Assembly (NCBI GenBank): GCA_001599295.1
Contig: BCGN01000004.1
Coordinates: forward strand, 1,737,676 to 1,801,675
Reading direction: 5' to 3'
Origin: Sporopachydermia quercuum
Lineage: Eukaryota > Ascomycota > Sporopachydermiomycetes > Sporopachydermiales > Sporopachydermiaceae
Length of the DNA stretch: 64,000 bases
Of the stretch, positions 12,029 through 24,158 are shown piece after piece. The stretch's first letter is position 1. Every line of letters begins with the position of its first letter. Under the pieces are notes generated by a model. It did not search any database. It saw nothing but the letters and a program-made list of their open reading frames with translations, and was not told the DNA's origin. The position numbers and the translations under genes were made by a program.

Positions 12029-12982
12029 ACCTGAAGCACCTTTTCAGATACAGCATCATTATTCTGTATATAATCTTTCACTCAGTTACAACATACCCAT
12101 ACCAACATAGTGTAAGAAATCAAAGGATCTAAACACTTCCGGATCTAAACATATCATCATAATAACACTCTACATGTGGAATAAAACAGCTACCACATTT
12201 TGATAAAAAAGTACCGATAAAGAGGTATAAATAGTACCTCAGCATTCAATTTTACTCCTATTTACCAGGCACTATGTATCGTTTACACTAATCAATGCTC
12301 CGTTCTCACTGTTTTTTAAGCGAAGACTCAAACCTCAATTCAGTTATACATTTTCTCTTTATCAGTTCGATCTCGTGATTCGCTATTTTATCATATAACT
12401 ATTGTTTCATCTTCTCCACATTTTTCATCTTTTTTTCAGTTTCACTATCAATTACATTATACTCACAACTTAACCTCTGAATCACAATTAATAGAGAGAC
12501 CTAAGTTATTAGTCTCCGGCAGTCTAATTACTCTTAGTATACAAGCATGTATCAATACCGCTCCTCATAGTTTTCCCCCACTATTATCTTGTTTCTATGA
12601 TATAATCCTTACCTATCATTTCCACCGTTTCATTTACCACGCAATTATCATGTTTGTATGTTTCACTTGTGGTTTGTACGGGACACATCTGATACTGAAA
12701 CAAGAAACACCCCCCACGAAAAAACATTTGTTGTTCACCTAATCATTTAATCACACACGAAAAGTCCATTATTAGTAACACACAGCGAAACAGGCGAAAT
12801 AGGCGAAATAAATGACATGTGAAATAAGGAAGGGAAAAGACAAAAAGGGCATACGAAACAATCGGGAAGACAAATTAGATCAGAGGAGAGATTGCCAGAA
12901 ATAGGAAAAGACTGAGAAAATTATCCCCGAATTGAGTTCTAAATAGTGCAATTTATTACAGGAATAGTGAGGTGAAAAGTTT

Positions 12983-13000
12983 GGAGGTAAAGTAACCTCC
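12983..13000. promoter_or_regulatory. Dyad GGAGGT-N6-ACCTCC upstream of oxidase gene
   Basis: Perfect 6-bp inverted repeat with a 6-bp spacer, 214 bp before the oxidase start codon and just upstream of a TATA-like run. The spacing would suit a dimeric transcription factor. The factor is unknown and the functional role is inferred. Confidence 0.3.
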
Positions 13001-13014
13001 GCGGGGTGAAAGAG

Positions 13015-13022
13015 TATATATA
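13015..13022 (+). promoter_or_regulatory. TATA-like element
   Basis: The run TATATATA lies about 190 bp before the oxidase ATG at 13214, within the range seen for budding-yeast TATA boxes. It directly follows the GC-rich dyad. Confidence 0.4.
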
Positions 13023-13213
13023 CTAAGATGAATGCTGTTTGGTCGAAAGATTGCCCAGGATAAGCTATGATATGTTGATAGAAGGGTATCATGTGAATTT
13101 GACAGGTTATTAGTAGATTTGTTAGTTTTCAAAGTAAGACTGCGAAATTGAATAAAAAGACAATTGAAGGTAAGGTTGAAGCTTAGGATCAGGCACAGTA
13201 AATGTAAATCAAG

Positions 13214-14386
13214 ATGGCCAAGTTAAAAGAAATTATAGTATCACTAGAAGAGTTAGAAGCCAAGGCTATGCCTGGCACGGAACCGAGAGCTAGAGACTAT
13301 TGGCAAGGAGGGGCCAACGATCTGTTCACACTTAAGGAAAATGCTACAGCGTTCGATCGATACAGAGTGAGAGCCCGTGTTATGAGAAATGTTTCCACTA
13401 TTGATGTTAGGCCTAAGAAGTTATTTGGCCATCAATATTCAGCTCCAATTGGAATTGCTCCATCAGCTTTCCATCAATTGGCACACCCTGAAGGTGAATG
13501 TGCTACTGCTGCTGCTTGCAAATCTAAAAACTGGCCTATGGGTTTATCTTCCTACGCCAACAGATCACTCGAAGAAGTTAAGACTGCTGGTGGTGAATCT
13601 CCAGTTTTCCTCCAACTCTACGTTTTCAAAAATAAGAAAACCTCTGAAAAGTTAGTCAGATGGGCTGAAGCAGCAGGTTATAAGGCTATTTTGCTCACTG
13701 TAGATACCCCATACTTAGGAAGAAGATACCTTGAAATGAAGAATGGCATTCAATTGCCATCTCATTTAAAATTAGGAAACTTCCCTGAAAACACATCTGA
13801 ATCACCTATTGATATTTCATCTGAATCTACCTCTGCTTCTAAGAAATCATTACAAGAATCGGAGCCAACACGAAAAGAAACAGAAGAAGAAAAGGAGGCG
13901 AATGTTATTGACCCTAGTATCAGCTGGGAAGAAACTATCCCATGGTTGAGATCTATTACTAACCTGGAAATTTGGGTCAAAGGTGTTGTTACTGGTGAAG
14001 ACACAGAAGCTGCTATTGCTGCTGGTGTCGATGGTATTTGGGTATCCAACCACGGTGGTAGACAACTTGATCGCGGTTTAGCTACTATTGATGCATTACC
14101 TGAAGTTGTGGAGGCTTCTAGAGGCAGAATTCCTATCCATATCGATGGTGGTATCCGAAGAGGAACTGATGTGTTCAAAGCTCTGGCTTTAGGTGCTGAT
14201 TTTGTTTGGCTCGGAAGACCAGCTATCTATGGTTTGAGATATGATGGTCAAGAGGGTGTTGAGTTAATGCAAAGTATAATTCTTGATGATTTCAAGCATG
14301 TGATGGCTTTTGCTGGTTGCCGCAATATTGGTGAGATTGGCAGAAGCTCATTAGCTAGGGTTGGACCTGCTGTCACCAAGCTCTGA
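13214..14386 (+). CDS. FMN-dependent 2-hydroxy-acid oxidase (glycolate/lactate oxidase type)
   Basis: 390 aa, single exon. A TIM-barrel flavoenzyme that oxidises L-2-hydroxy acids such as lactate or glycolate to the keto acid. Compared with spinach glycolate oxidase, the key residues are present: Y29 (DYW, for Tyr24), the QLYV tyrosine, K256 (WVKGV), H280 and R283 (SNHGGRQLD), and DGGIRRGTDVFKALALGA for phosphate binding of FMN. There is no cytochrome b5 domain, so it is not a Cyb2-type flavocytochrome. The loop at about 193-235, where the family has a mobile active-site lid, is enlarged and rich in Ser, Glu and Lys. The last three residues are TKL, at best a weak peroxisomal PTS1. CTG encodes the conserved leucine of ALALGA. 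Confidence 0.88.
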   Translation: MAKLKEIIVSLEELEAKAMPGTEPRARDYWQGGANDLFTLKENATAFDRYRVRARVMRNVSTIDVRPKKLFGHQYSAPIGIAPSAFHQLAHPEGECATAAACKSKNWPMGLSSYANRSLEEVKTAGGESPVFLQLYVFKNKKTSEKLVRWAEAAGYKAILLTVDTPYLGRRYLEMKNGIQLPSHLKLGNFPENTSESPIDISSESTSASKKSLQESEPTRKETEEEKEANVIDPSISWEETIPWLRSITNLEIWVKGVVTGEDTEAAIAAGVDGIWVSNHGGRQLDRGLATIDALPEVVEASRGRIPIHIDGGIRRGTDVFKALALGADFVWLGRPAIYGLRYDGQEGVELMQSIILDDFKHVMAFAGCRNIGEIGRSSLARVGPAVTKL

Positions 14387-14891
14387 TTTCTGTAATCACA
14401 CGAACGATAAAATGGCAGACCCATTAATTTACACAAGGAAATCAGTCAGACGCGATGTAACGTGTATTTGATATGAATGTAAATAATATAGAGATACATA
14501 TAGTGATATAAAGATATAAAGATATCAATATACAATTACATAAATCCCAACCTTCCATGTCACACAACACAACAGATAAGACACAAACATTAAGAAGTCG
14601 CACTTTCATTGGAACTTCAAGTTTTCTTTCATTTGTATCGTTTTAGACATTAATTGATTACATAATATAAATTATAGACTCATCTCTTTCTGTCCTCAGC
14701 ATGTTTCCAAAAAAACATAGTTGATTGCACAATTTCTTTACATACGACATTTCTGAGAACATGCCCTTTTATGTAATAGAATAGCAGGGTTTTTTATTGT
14801 ACCAGGTATCACTTACTAGCTACTAGTTATCCGTTACACATAATATGGCTCTCGAAATGAGAACTACTGATCGTTCATAGAATCTCAAAAA
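14387..14891. other. Spacer downstream of oxidase gene
   Basis: About 500 bp, AT-rich, with GATATA-like repeats around 14490-14530. It holds the oxidase 3' end and the promoter of the next gene. Nothing else seen. Confidence 0.5.
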
Positions 14892-16267
14892 ATGAGAGGG
14901 AAACAGCAAGTTTTGACATTACCATCATTACTATCATCGTCATTCATTACAAGTCATGTGAGACACCAGTCTTCAAAGGCGACACCTGCTCCCATTTACG
15001 CCTGGCTTAGAAGTCGTAGGGAACTTTCACCTGAAGAGTATGGAAATTTATTCAGATCATACTATCGGTCGATTTACAGAGCCATACTGTATCTTCCACT
15101 TGACAAAGATGTTATTCATACGTTCCAAAAAGAGAGTCGGGCGGTCTTCAAGAGATATGCAGGAGTGTTACAGAAATATAGGGCGCTTTTTAATTCAGGA
15201 TTTGATATTGGTGTTGATGCAACAAAAAACGGAAACTGGGTTATTAGAGGCAAATCTGAATATAGCGAGATATTGACAGATCTGGCTAATCTCACTGAGA
15301 ACTATTTACACACCCTTGAGAAAGCTGCATTTGATGTAGATCGTAGAGCATTGAATGAAGTTCTACGAGTGGGCTATGAAAGATTTGCTCATAAAAAGGC
15401 TTCTCCTGATTGGTTGAAAGTATGCCTGTTTGATATGTTGTTTTAATATTGCATTGAGAATTACTGTAATTGTACTTTATGTCAAGTTTGTTACTAACTG
15501 CTCATCCTATAGGAATTCTTTATTTCAAAGTCTCTGGTATCTGCTTGGCCTGTAGAATCTACTGATAAAAATATAAAAGCTCAGGATGATGCTGAATTAT
15601 GTAAGTTGAAAGACTCTTGTTTTCTACACCGTAAATCTATAGTATCCCTATCAATGACATGTTCTGTTGATACTATTGTATCATTAAAGCTATAACTGTT
15701 CCACTTTCACTATCGAATACTAACATTTGATACCAATTAGCTCGTAAAGTCAATCGAATAGTCAAATACACAAATTTTATTTGCAGAGTTCTACCTCATG
15801 TTCGACATGTGAGAGTGACTTCTGCCTATTTACCTATGAAGCTGTTTGGCCAAGAAATACCAAAGAAAGTAGTAGAACATGTACGATCAAAGCAAGGAAA
15901 TAAGATCAAAACCGTTCTGATAGAAACAAGACCTTGGAATATGGAATCCTTGCTCAAGGTTGAGAGTATAAGCCAGGGAAAAATACCTGTGTATGGGCTT
16001 GAAAATCCTATCAGAAATAGTAGACGTTTGCATAAGTTCTGCGCTCGCAATAATGCAGCCAATTCGCGTGGTGTTGATGCCAGTGAGCTAAATAAACAGT
16101 GGGAAAGAATTGTAAGAAGACGCTATTTGTTTCTCCTGAGATGGAATTATGGTTTCTCTCAATCTCAGCAAAAGATTAATGATAATGGAAAGATCAGTAT
16201 TGAATATAGAAGGTCGAATACCAGAGTTCAGAATACTACAAAAGCAGCCGATTGGATGTTTGCTTAA
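14892..16267 (+). CDS. Mitochondrial protein with LYR-like motif, function unknown
   Basis: Exons 14892-15419, 15513-15600 and 15741-16267 give 380 aa; phases agree and both introns have TACTAAC before the acceptor. The first donor is the less common GTATGC. The N-terminus (SSFITSHVRHQSSKATPAP) resembles a mitochondrial presequence. Near residue 55 the sequence FRSYYRSIYRAILYLPLDKD is close to the LYR-motif pattern (an aromatic-Tyr-Arg followed by a hydrophobic helix), which in known proteins binds acyl carrier protein or serves respiratory complex or mitoribosome assembly. The C-terminal half is basic (WERIVRRRYLFLLRW). I cannot assign an orthologue; yeast Rrg1 and Gep5 are possibilities I could not confirm. 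Ends 140 bp from the convergent APC4 gene. Confidence 0.72.
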
Positions 16268-16370
16268 TTTATTGAGTATGCCATCATCAATATAATAAGT
16301 GGAAGAGCAGAAATTCATTACCTTAAAAGGTGCTCTTAATTAGTGAGCCATTGTGATTGTCAAATGTATC

Positions 16371-16394
16371 GTCGTTGTCGTTGTCGTTGTCGTT
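16371..16394. repeat. GTCGTT hexamer x4
   Basis: Four perfect tandem copies of GTCGTT lie between the convergent 3' ends of the LYR-like gene and APC4, just past the APC4 stop. A simple microsatellite. Confidence 0.85.
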
Positions 16395-16406
16395 GCTATT
16401 GTATAT

Positions 16407-19020
16407 TCATTTATCATCAAGAGATATATACTTATAGAACAACATCTCATCATTTATCATACAGCCAAGTCTTCTTTCGGGAGCTCCATTTATAGCTATG
16501 GCATATGGTTTGAAATCAGCATGTTTAAACACTTTTTGTTTAATGATCTTCACTGCTGCTGGACTGAAGCCATCATTATCAATAACATCAGCATCACTAT
16601 TCATACTATACAATAAATCAATTGATATCAACTGGGACTCATCATTACATTCCAACAGTATTATCAGCTCTTTTTCGTCAACAAATTTCATATCTTTTAT
16701 ACAATGAGCTGTTGAACTAAGACTGTCACTAGAAATCACCAGCTTTTTCGTACTCTCATTTATGTTCTCGCTGGATTTCAAAATATCCTTAGAACTATAA
16801 AAAATTTCCTTAAAACTTTTTTGAAACAAATACAACATTTTCTTTGTTGTATCAGGTATCACAGCTATAAAGCAAGTCTATTACCAAAGGTTCGTTAGTT
16901 ATCATAATCATTTAAATCTTTCAAGCTGGTTCGCAATTCATAACATATCAAACAGGAAATAATGAACATACTTGGTCTACCGTTTGCATATCAACACAGT
17001 AATTATCAGCAATGTTAAGATGCAATATATTTTCTTGAAATGATAATTTATTGGCAATTTCTGCTTTCACCTTATCAAACGTATTGTTACAAGCATATTT
17101 CAACGTTTCTAATGACTTTCCAATAGGCCGTGATGTATTTTGCTTTGTCTCCTTAGGATTTATTGATATTTGAATCATCTTTTTCATGGCACTGCTGCTA
17201 CTACTATTATTATCATTCTGCAAGGTCAAATACTTGGAGAACTCAGATTGATGCAAATATTGAGACAAATATTGGGAAATTTCTTTTGTTTTGAATACTG
17301 CTTCCTTTGGGTCGTCCTGTGACGTCAATGTATCAAGTATATGCTGTAACCATTCGATATACGAACTGAACTTCTTACCCTCATAATTAATATCCCAAAC
17401 CATTGAAGAAATCAACCTTAGGAATTTCATAGCTGCCGATAAACAATGGTCAAGGTTTTCCTTTTCATTTGATAATGCTTCATTTGAAGCATTCCATTGA
17501 GACCATCCTAATAGTTTTGACAGTAGGATGATTATTCTTTCAGTTGCTGGGATCAAGTTTTCGAAAGTCAGCTTCCGGGCTACTTCATATGCTCCATTAC
17601 CAAGTTTCGACCATTTTTTAATGCCTCTTTCAGCCAAACTAACTTGAATCCATTCATTAACGGATGGTTGTGATGCTGTTCCTAGAACTAAATATTCCAG
17701 TAGTTCAGTTGCAAGATCTGGAATATCATCTATTGATTCATTATTATTGGGATTCTCACTATTTTCATTTATACCTTGAGTATTATCTTGATTCAATAAG
17801 TTGAATGAATCAGTGACCCTTTTGATATATTCTAAGTACTGTTTTGCTGTTAATGTTAAGTGCTCAATAGAATCCTGTATATATATTAGTAGAGCAATAA
17901 CTTTTGACGCTATAGAAGATATCTCAAACAACGTTTGTTCAGAATCTTTAACGAAATCCATGCAACAAGCAATAAGAGTAAGCTTTCTCGCTTCCTTGTC
18001 CACATATATGAAAGAGTGATAAAAAAGATCTGATGTAGACGTATGGCAAGCCATATAGCCAGTATCCTGGCTTAGAGAGATTGGTCCAACTGTGAAGATG
18101 CCAAATAAATTCAACATGAAAGAACCGTCTTTACAACCCGATACTAATATATTTTCAGCTAATTGACCATCTTTACTGTCAGTAGACTCAATCATTTGTT
18201 TGAGGACTAGTCTTGTTGTGAATGTTCCTTCTCTGTAGATGACAATATCAATTGTGCATATGTTAGTATGAAAGAATTTCTTTTATATATTAATCTTAGA
18301 CAGTATTGAAAATTAATAAAAAAATATATTCCATGCAAATAAAATATACGGCTTTTAAATATTCATGGTCAACATTGTTGAAGGAATGTGTACATACGAG
18401 TTGGCATTTGGTAGAGGTGCCAGCAAAGGCATAGAGGATGTAATTTCATTCTCGAATAACTTTTCAACAAAATTTGCTTCTTCCGAATTCTGTTTCTCTA
18501 ATGTTACCCAATTGATAAATACACCTGAATCCACTGTAGATCCAACGCCTGCTGAGCTGAACACCGGTAATCCTGTTTCCGAATCATGAATTTTGAAGAG
18601 CCCATCTGAATGAAGGACGCATAACATTTTCCCTATAACACTGTTAGTACCAGGAGGCTTCAATGCAATTATAGAATAATGAAAGTGAAGCAATTGTTAA
18701 GTACCCCATGAGCTCATTACCACACCAAATACTAAAAAGCGTTTCTCATGACCTTGCCAACAGTTTACTACTCATAGATCATACATACCATCCGGTCTCC
18801 AACAGATATCTACTATTGCAACGTCTGCTGTACTCTTACCATTACCCAAATTCACGGACCAAACACTTTGATTGCCAAACCTATAAACATACAAGGATTT
18901 GCCATCAGAAGCAATAAATGCCAGTAAATCCATTGTAGGACACCATTTCATTGATTTAGAATTAGCCTTCGTAGCTAAAGGCTGAGTCCCTTCAAATACT
19001 ACTGGGAAGTTATCAGCCAT
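16407..19020 (-). CDS. APC4: Anaphase-promoting complex subunit 4
   Basis: Four exons, 18789-19020, 18398-18632, 16972-18232 and 16407-16877, give 732 aa with all phases consistent. The donors are GTATGT, and the first two introns show TACTAAC before the acceptor. Apc4 is a scaffold subunit of the nuclear ubiquitin ligase APC/C that drives mitotic exit. The N-terminal WD40 domain is recognisable: SMKWCPTMDLLAFIASDGKS, VYRFGNQSVWSV, then WRPDGKMLCVLHSDGLFKIH across the first splice. The long helical Apc4 domain follows (for example EWIQVSLAERGIKKWSKLG and YIQDSIEHLTLTAKQYLEYI). A beta-rich C-terminal part contains APERRLGCMIND. Length fits the family. Divergent from TMA64. Confidence 0.9.
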
Positions 19021-19688
19021 TTTGATGACATTATGTGTAACTGATAAATAGAAAGTAATTATATCTTCGGAAACGTTTTGAAAGGTTTTTTAAAGCAGGA
19101 TTAATCTTTTTATGTTGATGGTAATAAAACTCAACGTTTATCAGATCAATGTTATTAGATGTTTCATTGTAATTAAGAAATGTTGAGATGGATCAAACTT
19201 GTCACGTGACTGTAAAACGTTTTGGAAAACTGGAAGTTAAAAAGTGGGAAAGATTTCCAAAGTTTGATAAGACCATATCCGAAATTTAAAAAGTAGAGAT
19301 TGTTATAAAATGTTAGGAGAACTGGGGGAAGATTTTATAAAGAATCCAATAAACCGTAAGTGAAAAGGAAATTTTGATTTCATCTTTTTATTAGACGTCG
19401 ATTATTGAAAAATATTCGATTTTGATTAATTCGCTTGTTGCCTCCATTTGTCTTCTCCATGCGATTCCTTCCTCCTTCCTTACATTGTTCTTACTATCAC
19501 TATTATTTCCGAAATTTTCAATCAGCACCTCAAAAGAGACAAGAAGTCTTCTCACTTCTCTTCCTCTCCTTCACCTAACAGTTTTCAATTCTGATATATC
19601 CCGAAATCAGGTACATCAATAATGTCGTAGAGTATTTTAGGAAATTACCGGTTTTTCGTGCGATATATGTAGACTTTGTTCTATCAAA
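19021..19688. other. Divergent promoter region APC4 / TMA64
   Basis: About 670 bp between two divergent genes, containing a perfect GTCACGTGAC palindrome at 19201-19210. A 66-codon frame at 19422-19622 shows no family resemblance. Confidence 0.55.
19201..19210. promoter_or_regulatory. CACGTG E-box palindrome (GTCACGTGAC)
   Basis: Perfect 10-bp palindrome with the core bound in yeasts by bHLH factors such as Cbf1 (TCACGTGA type). It lies 181 bp from the APC4 start and 479 bp from the TMA64 start. The same TCACGTGA core recurs at 39695 and 49658. Confidence 0.45.
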
Positions 19689-21741
19689 ATGTTCTCTAAA
19701 GAGTTAGGAGTAAGTGCACTGGTTATTCATTCATTGCTTGTGTATTTAGTTATAGTAGCTTAGCTGGTCAACGGCTATGTAGTTAGAAGACATATTTAAG
19801 AAACTATTATGCATTTGCACTATTTCTTGAATTCTATACCTTCAAAACTTTTTATATACTAACAGTTGCATAAACTAGCTCAAACCAATTGCTGGTGTAA
19901 AAAATTCTGAAAGGAGGAAATATCTGGAAGCAGTGTGTAAAATCTATGGCTTTGATAATGAAAGGCTATCTAAAGAGGAGAAAGAACTCTTGATGCCCGT
20001 GAACTTGAAACAAGGCTCATTTGATAATATTCATGGCAAGGGAACTATTCTCACCGATGAAAAGCTTGTTCCTACTTGGTTCAAACAAAGAGACGGCAAT
20101 TTAATTCCAACTGTTTTTACACTATGGATGCATCCTTTCATTCTTCCAGTCATTGAAACCAATGACTACGTGCTAGATAAAAAGATAGCAGGGGGAGCTG
20201 ACTTAATGACCCCGGGATGTTTTCCACCATTCCCAAGTGATGCAAAAATTGGAAGCTGTGTCGGTATAGCCAGTTACAAAAATCCACAGTTTGTTAAAGC
20301 AGTTGGAGTATGTCAGATAGATTTAGCTAGCTATAGCGATACTACTGGAATGCATGGAGTAGCGGTTAAAATTCTTCATTATGTTGGTGACAAGTTATAT
20401 TATAGTATGAAAGGGTCAATTGATATTCAAGCAGCAGAGAGGGAACTCCCAACAGTGATTTCTGAACTCGAACAGTTAAGACTAACTGCTGAGAAACATG
20501 AAGCCACGGGGAATTCTGGTGATCAGTCTTCTAAAACGGATAATAATGAAACTGAACCAAAAGAGACAGACAATGTACTATCCCAGATAAATAAAAATGA
20601 ACAAGAAGCACCCTTCTCGCTCTCTATAGACCTGCCTCCACTGACAAACAATCAAGCTGATAATAACACAACCAATGAACCACCACAGAACCACGCCACC
20701 ACAGAAATCAATGNAAAAACAGAGGAAGCTTATCATTTAACTACAGAAGATATTGACAGGTTCTTTGAGAGATCACTAATGCAAAGTTTAGCTACGAACA
20801 CCATTGAAACACCTATTTCTATGTCAAATCTCATGTCAAACTACATACTGAAGCATTTTCCCATTCAATGTCCCCCAATTCAATTGAAGAAATCAAGCTG
20901 GAAGAAAGCAGCAAAGTTCATGAAAGCCATGGAAAAGAAAGGATACCTGAAAACTAAGGGCAAAGGTGATGATCTTACTATCGTTTCTTTAATCAATGAA
21001 CAAAATCCATTGTTAGCTAACTTTAATCCTTATAAAGTGAAAAAGCCAGCATCCGTAGCTGTCAATGATGGAAGGAGCAACAGCGAAGCGAGCTCAAAGA
21101 CTAAAGCAACTGGCAAGTTATCCGGAGGTTCAAACTCGAAAGCACCTTTGAACTTAGTTTATGTTTATAAGGCTACAAAAAGAACACGCGCCTTATTAGA
21201 GACCGATGGATACTTAACTGGTGAAGAAATTAAACAAGCGTTGTTCGATTATGTCAACAAAAAAGACCTAGTCCATCCAAAGAATCATGCAAATATTTTG
21301 CTTGACGATACACTTTCTTTCGCATTATCAGAAGGTGTCGGTTCATTCCCAAGAGCTAAATTTTTGGATAGATTGAAACACAACTGTACGAAATCTTATG
21401 TACTTGTCGATCCAGTGAAAGGTCAATTGAATCCTAAACCAAAGTCAGGCGAACCAGCTAAAATTCATGTGCAGATCGAGAGACGTGGTGGTAATAAAGT
21501 AGTATCTCTGATTAGGAACTTAGAAGTGTATTTCATTGACCCGGAAGATATTGCAGAGAAGTTGAGAGTTGTATGCGCAAGCTCCACATCAGTTAATCTT
21601 GTCAAAACAGGACAAGCTGATTTGAAGGAAGTTTTAGTTCAAGGTCCTCAAGACAAACAAATAATTGAGTTATTGGTGAAACAAGGTATCAATCCTAACT
21701 GGATTGAAGTAAATAACAAGGCCAAAAGCAAGAAGAAGTGA
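19689..21741 (+). CDS. TMA64: Translation factor Tma64 / eIF2D (ligatin)
   Basis: Exons 19689-19709 and 19879-21741 give 627 aa. The first exon has only seven codons (MFSKELG) and splices in phase to LKPIAGVKNSERRKYLEAV, matching the family start (Met-Phe, then a short link and a [S/D]-x-R-R-K helix). eIF2D binds the 40S subunit, delivers tRNA independently of GTP and helps recycle 40S complexes. In order: an N-terminal domain, a PUA-like domain (VPTVFTLWMHPF-type region near 65-80, GADLMTPGC near 100), an acidic, Asn/Glu-rich linker, a SWIB/MDM2-like helical domain, and a C-terminal SUI1 domain (KIHVQIERRGGNKVVSLIRN) ending in a lysine-rich tail. ACTAAC precedes the acceptor. One ambiguous base at 20714. 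Confidence 0.92.
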
Positions 21742-22269
21742 GATAGCGACGAAGAGCAGTTTGATAGAAGGCATCTGTGAAATAGTACGATTACTGAATG
21801 GCAGATGATTAAATGGATATAGTAAATGCAAGTAATGATTAGATTTATGTGGATATGTATATATGGATATATAATGTCTTTGATTGACAACATCATGTTC
21901 AAACTTAATCCACATAAGGGAGGTAGTTTCAACGAGTTATGGATATGCTGATGAGAAGCAAAAATATGCAAATGAATATTAGTAGCTGTGCAGATTGTCT
22001 TTATAGGATATAAACTTCTGGGTATGCAAATGAAATGTATAATAAGTAAATTATTACAATGTGAAATTGTATGGCAACTGTTCTTTTTACGGCGCTTACT
22101 TTATTCTCCGCGTTCCTTCCTCCATCCTCGTAACTGTACTACCCCAGCTAGGAGGTTCCTTTACCTCAGAAAACCATGTTTGCCTCATTCTTGGTTCCTT
22201 ATTGTTTCCATCGCCTCATATTTAGAATACTCGTTAGACTGGTTCATGGGTAGTTTATATTGTCATAAA
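21742..22269. other. Spacer between convergent TMA64 and GPI17
   Basis: About 530 bp between two 3' ends. Frames exist on both strands but none resembles a protein family. Likely 3' untranslated sequence only. Confidence 0.5.
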
Positions 22270-24158
22270 TCACCTGCAAAAAACTAATAAAATACCTGTC
22301 AGCAATGAAACCATCACAGGTCCTAAAAAAGGTAGATAAACAGCAACTTTATGCTCGAAAGGAAAATAATTTTGCTGCATCAAATCCTTTGAGTAGAAAG
22401 CTTTATTGGACAATTCTAATCCTCTATTAGCCTCCTTTGCAGCTTTCTTCAACTCAGTACAGACACTAGTAATGTTCCCATTTTGTATATTCTGATGAAT
22501 TGATTCTAAAATCATCAAAGCATTATTGGTGCAATGCAAAGATGAGTCAATCAAATCAACATCTGTTTGTTTTATTGATAATCTCTTATTACCTCCCAGA
22601 AGTTTAAGCAGCGAAAGATACGTTTCGGCTGTCTGTCTCAAATGGGCAATTATCGATAACCTTTCATAATATTTGATTCTCAACACAGGACTTTGCAGCT
22701 GTTCTTTGGGTATGCCTATCAAACGAAATAAATAGCCAGTAAATTTTTCAACATATGATACTAAATAGTCTTTGGGAATATTTAATAATAATGGTCCTTC
22801 ATAAGATGATGATTCCTCACCAAATTCAAAATTCATTATACCAATTGCTCCCCATTTTGGGATTAAGAGAAAGTCAGGTGAATCGCTAGACTGGTTTTCG
22901 CTATCAAAATTAAAATCATCCTTACGGAACCCATCAGAACCATCGCCAACATCGCCAGTGCCTTCTTGAGACTTATCTCTAATCATCAAAGGTGTATGTT
23001 TGGCATCAGGCACAAAAATAATAAACTTCAAACTTGGTTGATTTGAATAAACATAGTCATTTATTAAATCCAACGATTTTATAAACCTACTAAGTTCATT
23101 TACGTCAATCAAATATTCATCAGTTGTTTTCATTAATTCAATATCATCAGGTAATGACACAAAAGAATGAATTTCAGTTTCAATCACAAAATCAACAATT
23201 CCCTCAAATTCTTGCCGCAAAACAGTGAAATGGTCATTCAAGGCATTTGAGATTTCCCATGTAATTACGTCTTGACCTTCGTAAAGAAGGGCAAAGGAAA
23301 TGTGTAGCTTTGATGGATAATACAAACTGATGTAGTTATGTGATGGAAGAGTTGACGGAAGATTTGAATTCGATAGGCTTAATAGCTCATCATCAAGTAC
23401 TTCATGCAGTAAAACTCGCATTATAAAATCAGGTAGTAAATTTCTTGCGATGATCGTTTCTGAAAAGTATAATGGGATTATATTCGAAGCAGGATCGACA
23501 GAGAATGATTCATAACCAGGTTCTGATACTGAAGGAATAATTTTGATTCTATAGCCACAACTCATTGGAGTCTCTTTGATTTTCCCGGAGATTAGCTTGA
23601 CACTCCAGTTTGCTATTAGTCCATTTGATTTGAGTTTATAAGAGTTGATTTCATTGTTTATTAGTTCTTGAGCCTGATCGACTACAAATAGTAGACCTTT
23701 GGGAATGTCGATGAGAACGGGAATGGTTATTGGTGGTAAATCTGATGACTGCTTTGTTTCCTGAGTGTCAAGAACATCGTGAAAACCACTTATGTCAGTA
23801 TACTTGTTGATATTATAGTTATCTCCGAGGATGCTCATCACTGCCGACTTCATCTCAATCAAAGGCATAGCACCTCTTCGAGTGTTGGTGGTTTTGTTCC
23901 ATAATGGAATTCCTGTCAGAAATGTGATGAGCTAATGATAAGAACTAATGTTAGTATATGATATTCAAGGAATCATGTAGATTTAATAAAATTTGGAATA
24001 ACTAAGGTACTTAATCAAAATGAATAGACAGTATATTTGACCGGCTTACTTACTAAGGTGATAAGTACTAGATGCCATCTGGACTGATTGTTGATTTTTC
24101 TACGAACCGATTTAGAATGGTGATTATTGTTATTACAGGATTTGTCATAATCTGTCAT
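22270..24158 (-). CDS. GPI17: GPI transamidase subunit PIG-S / Gpi17
   Basis: Exons 24054-24158 and 22270-23931 (122-nt intron, GTAAGT donor, TACTAAC branch point) give 588 aa. Gpi17 is an ER membrane subunit of the complex that attaches GPI anchors to proteins. The spliced N-terminus supplies the first membrane segment (RWHLVLITLLITFLTGIPLW) followed by NKTTNTRRG, the usual PIG-S arrangement. The large lumenal domain contains the family region FLLIPKWGAIGIMNFEFG near residue 390. A second hydrophobic segment (VYLPFLGPVMVSLLTGILLV) lies at the very end, so both ends are membrane-anchored as in the family. The cytosolic tail after it is only a few residues. GPI10 lies about 18 kb away in the same pathway. 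Confidence 0.87.

Larger units (their letters stand above)
12029..13213. other. Promoter region of the hydroxy-acid oxidase gene
   Basis: About 1.2 kb. The first half is pyrimidine-rich on the plus strand (12300-12660). Near 12785-12810 the word GGCGAAAT appears in close repeats. A dyad at 12983-13000 and a TATA-like run at 13015-13022 lie about 200 bp before the oxidase ATG. No gene seen. Confidence 0.5.

Noticed and set aside
22283-22304. Possible 22-nt intron at the end of GPI17 (GTATTT to GCAG)
   Set aside because: Far shorter than any other intron here (60-169 nt) and without a branch point; the normal stop gives a sensible C-terminal membrane segment.
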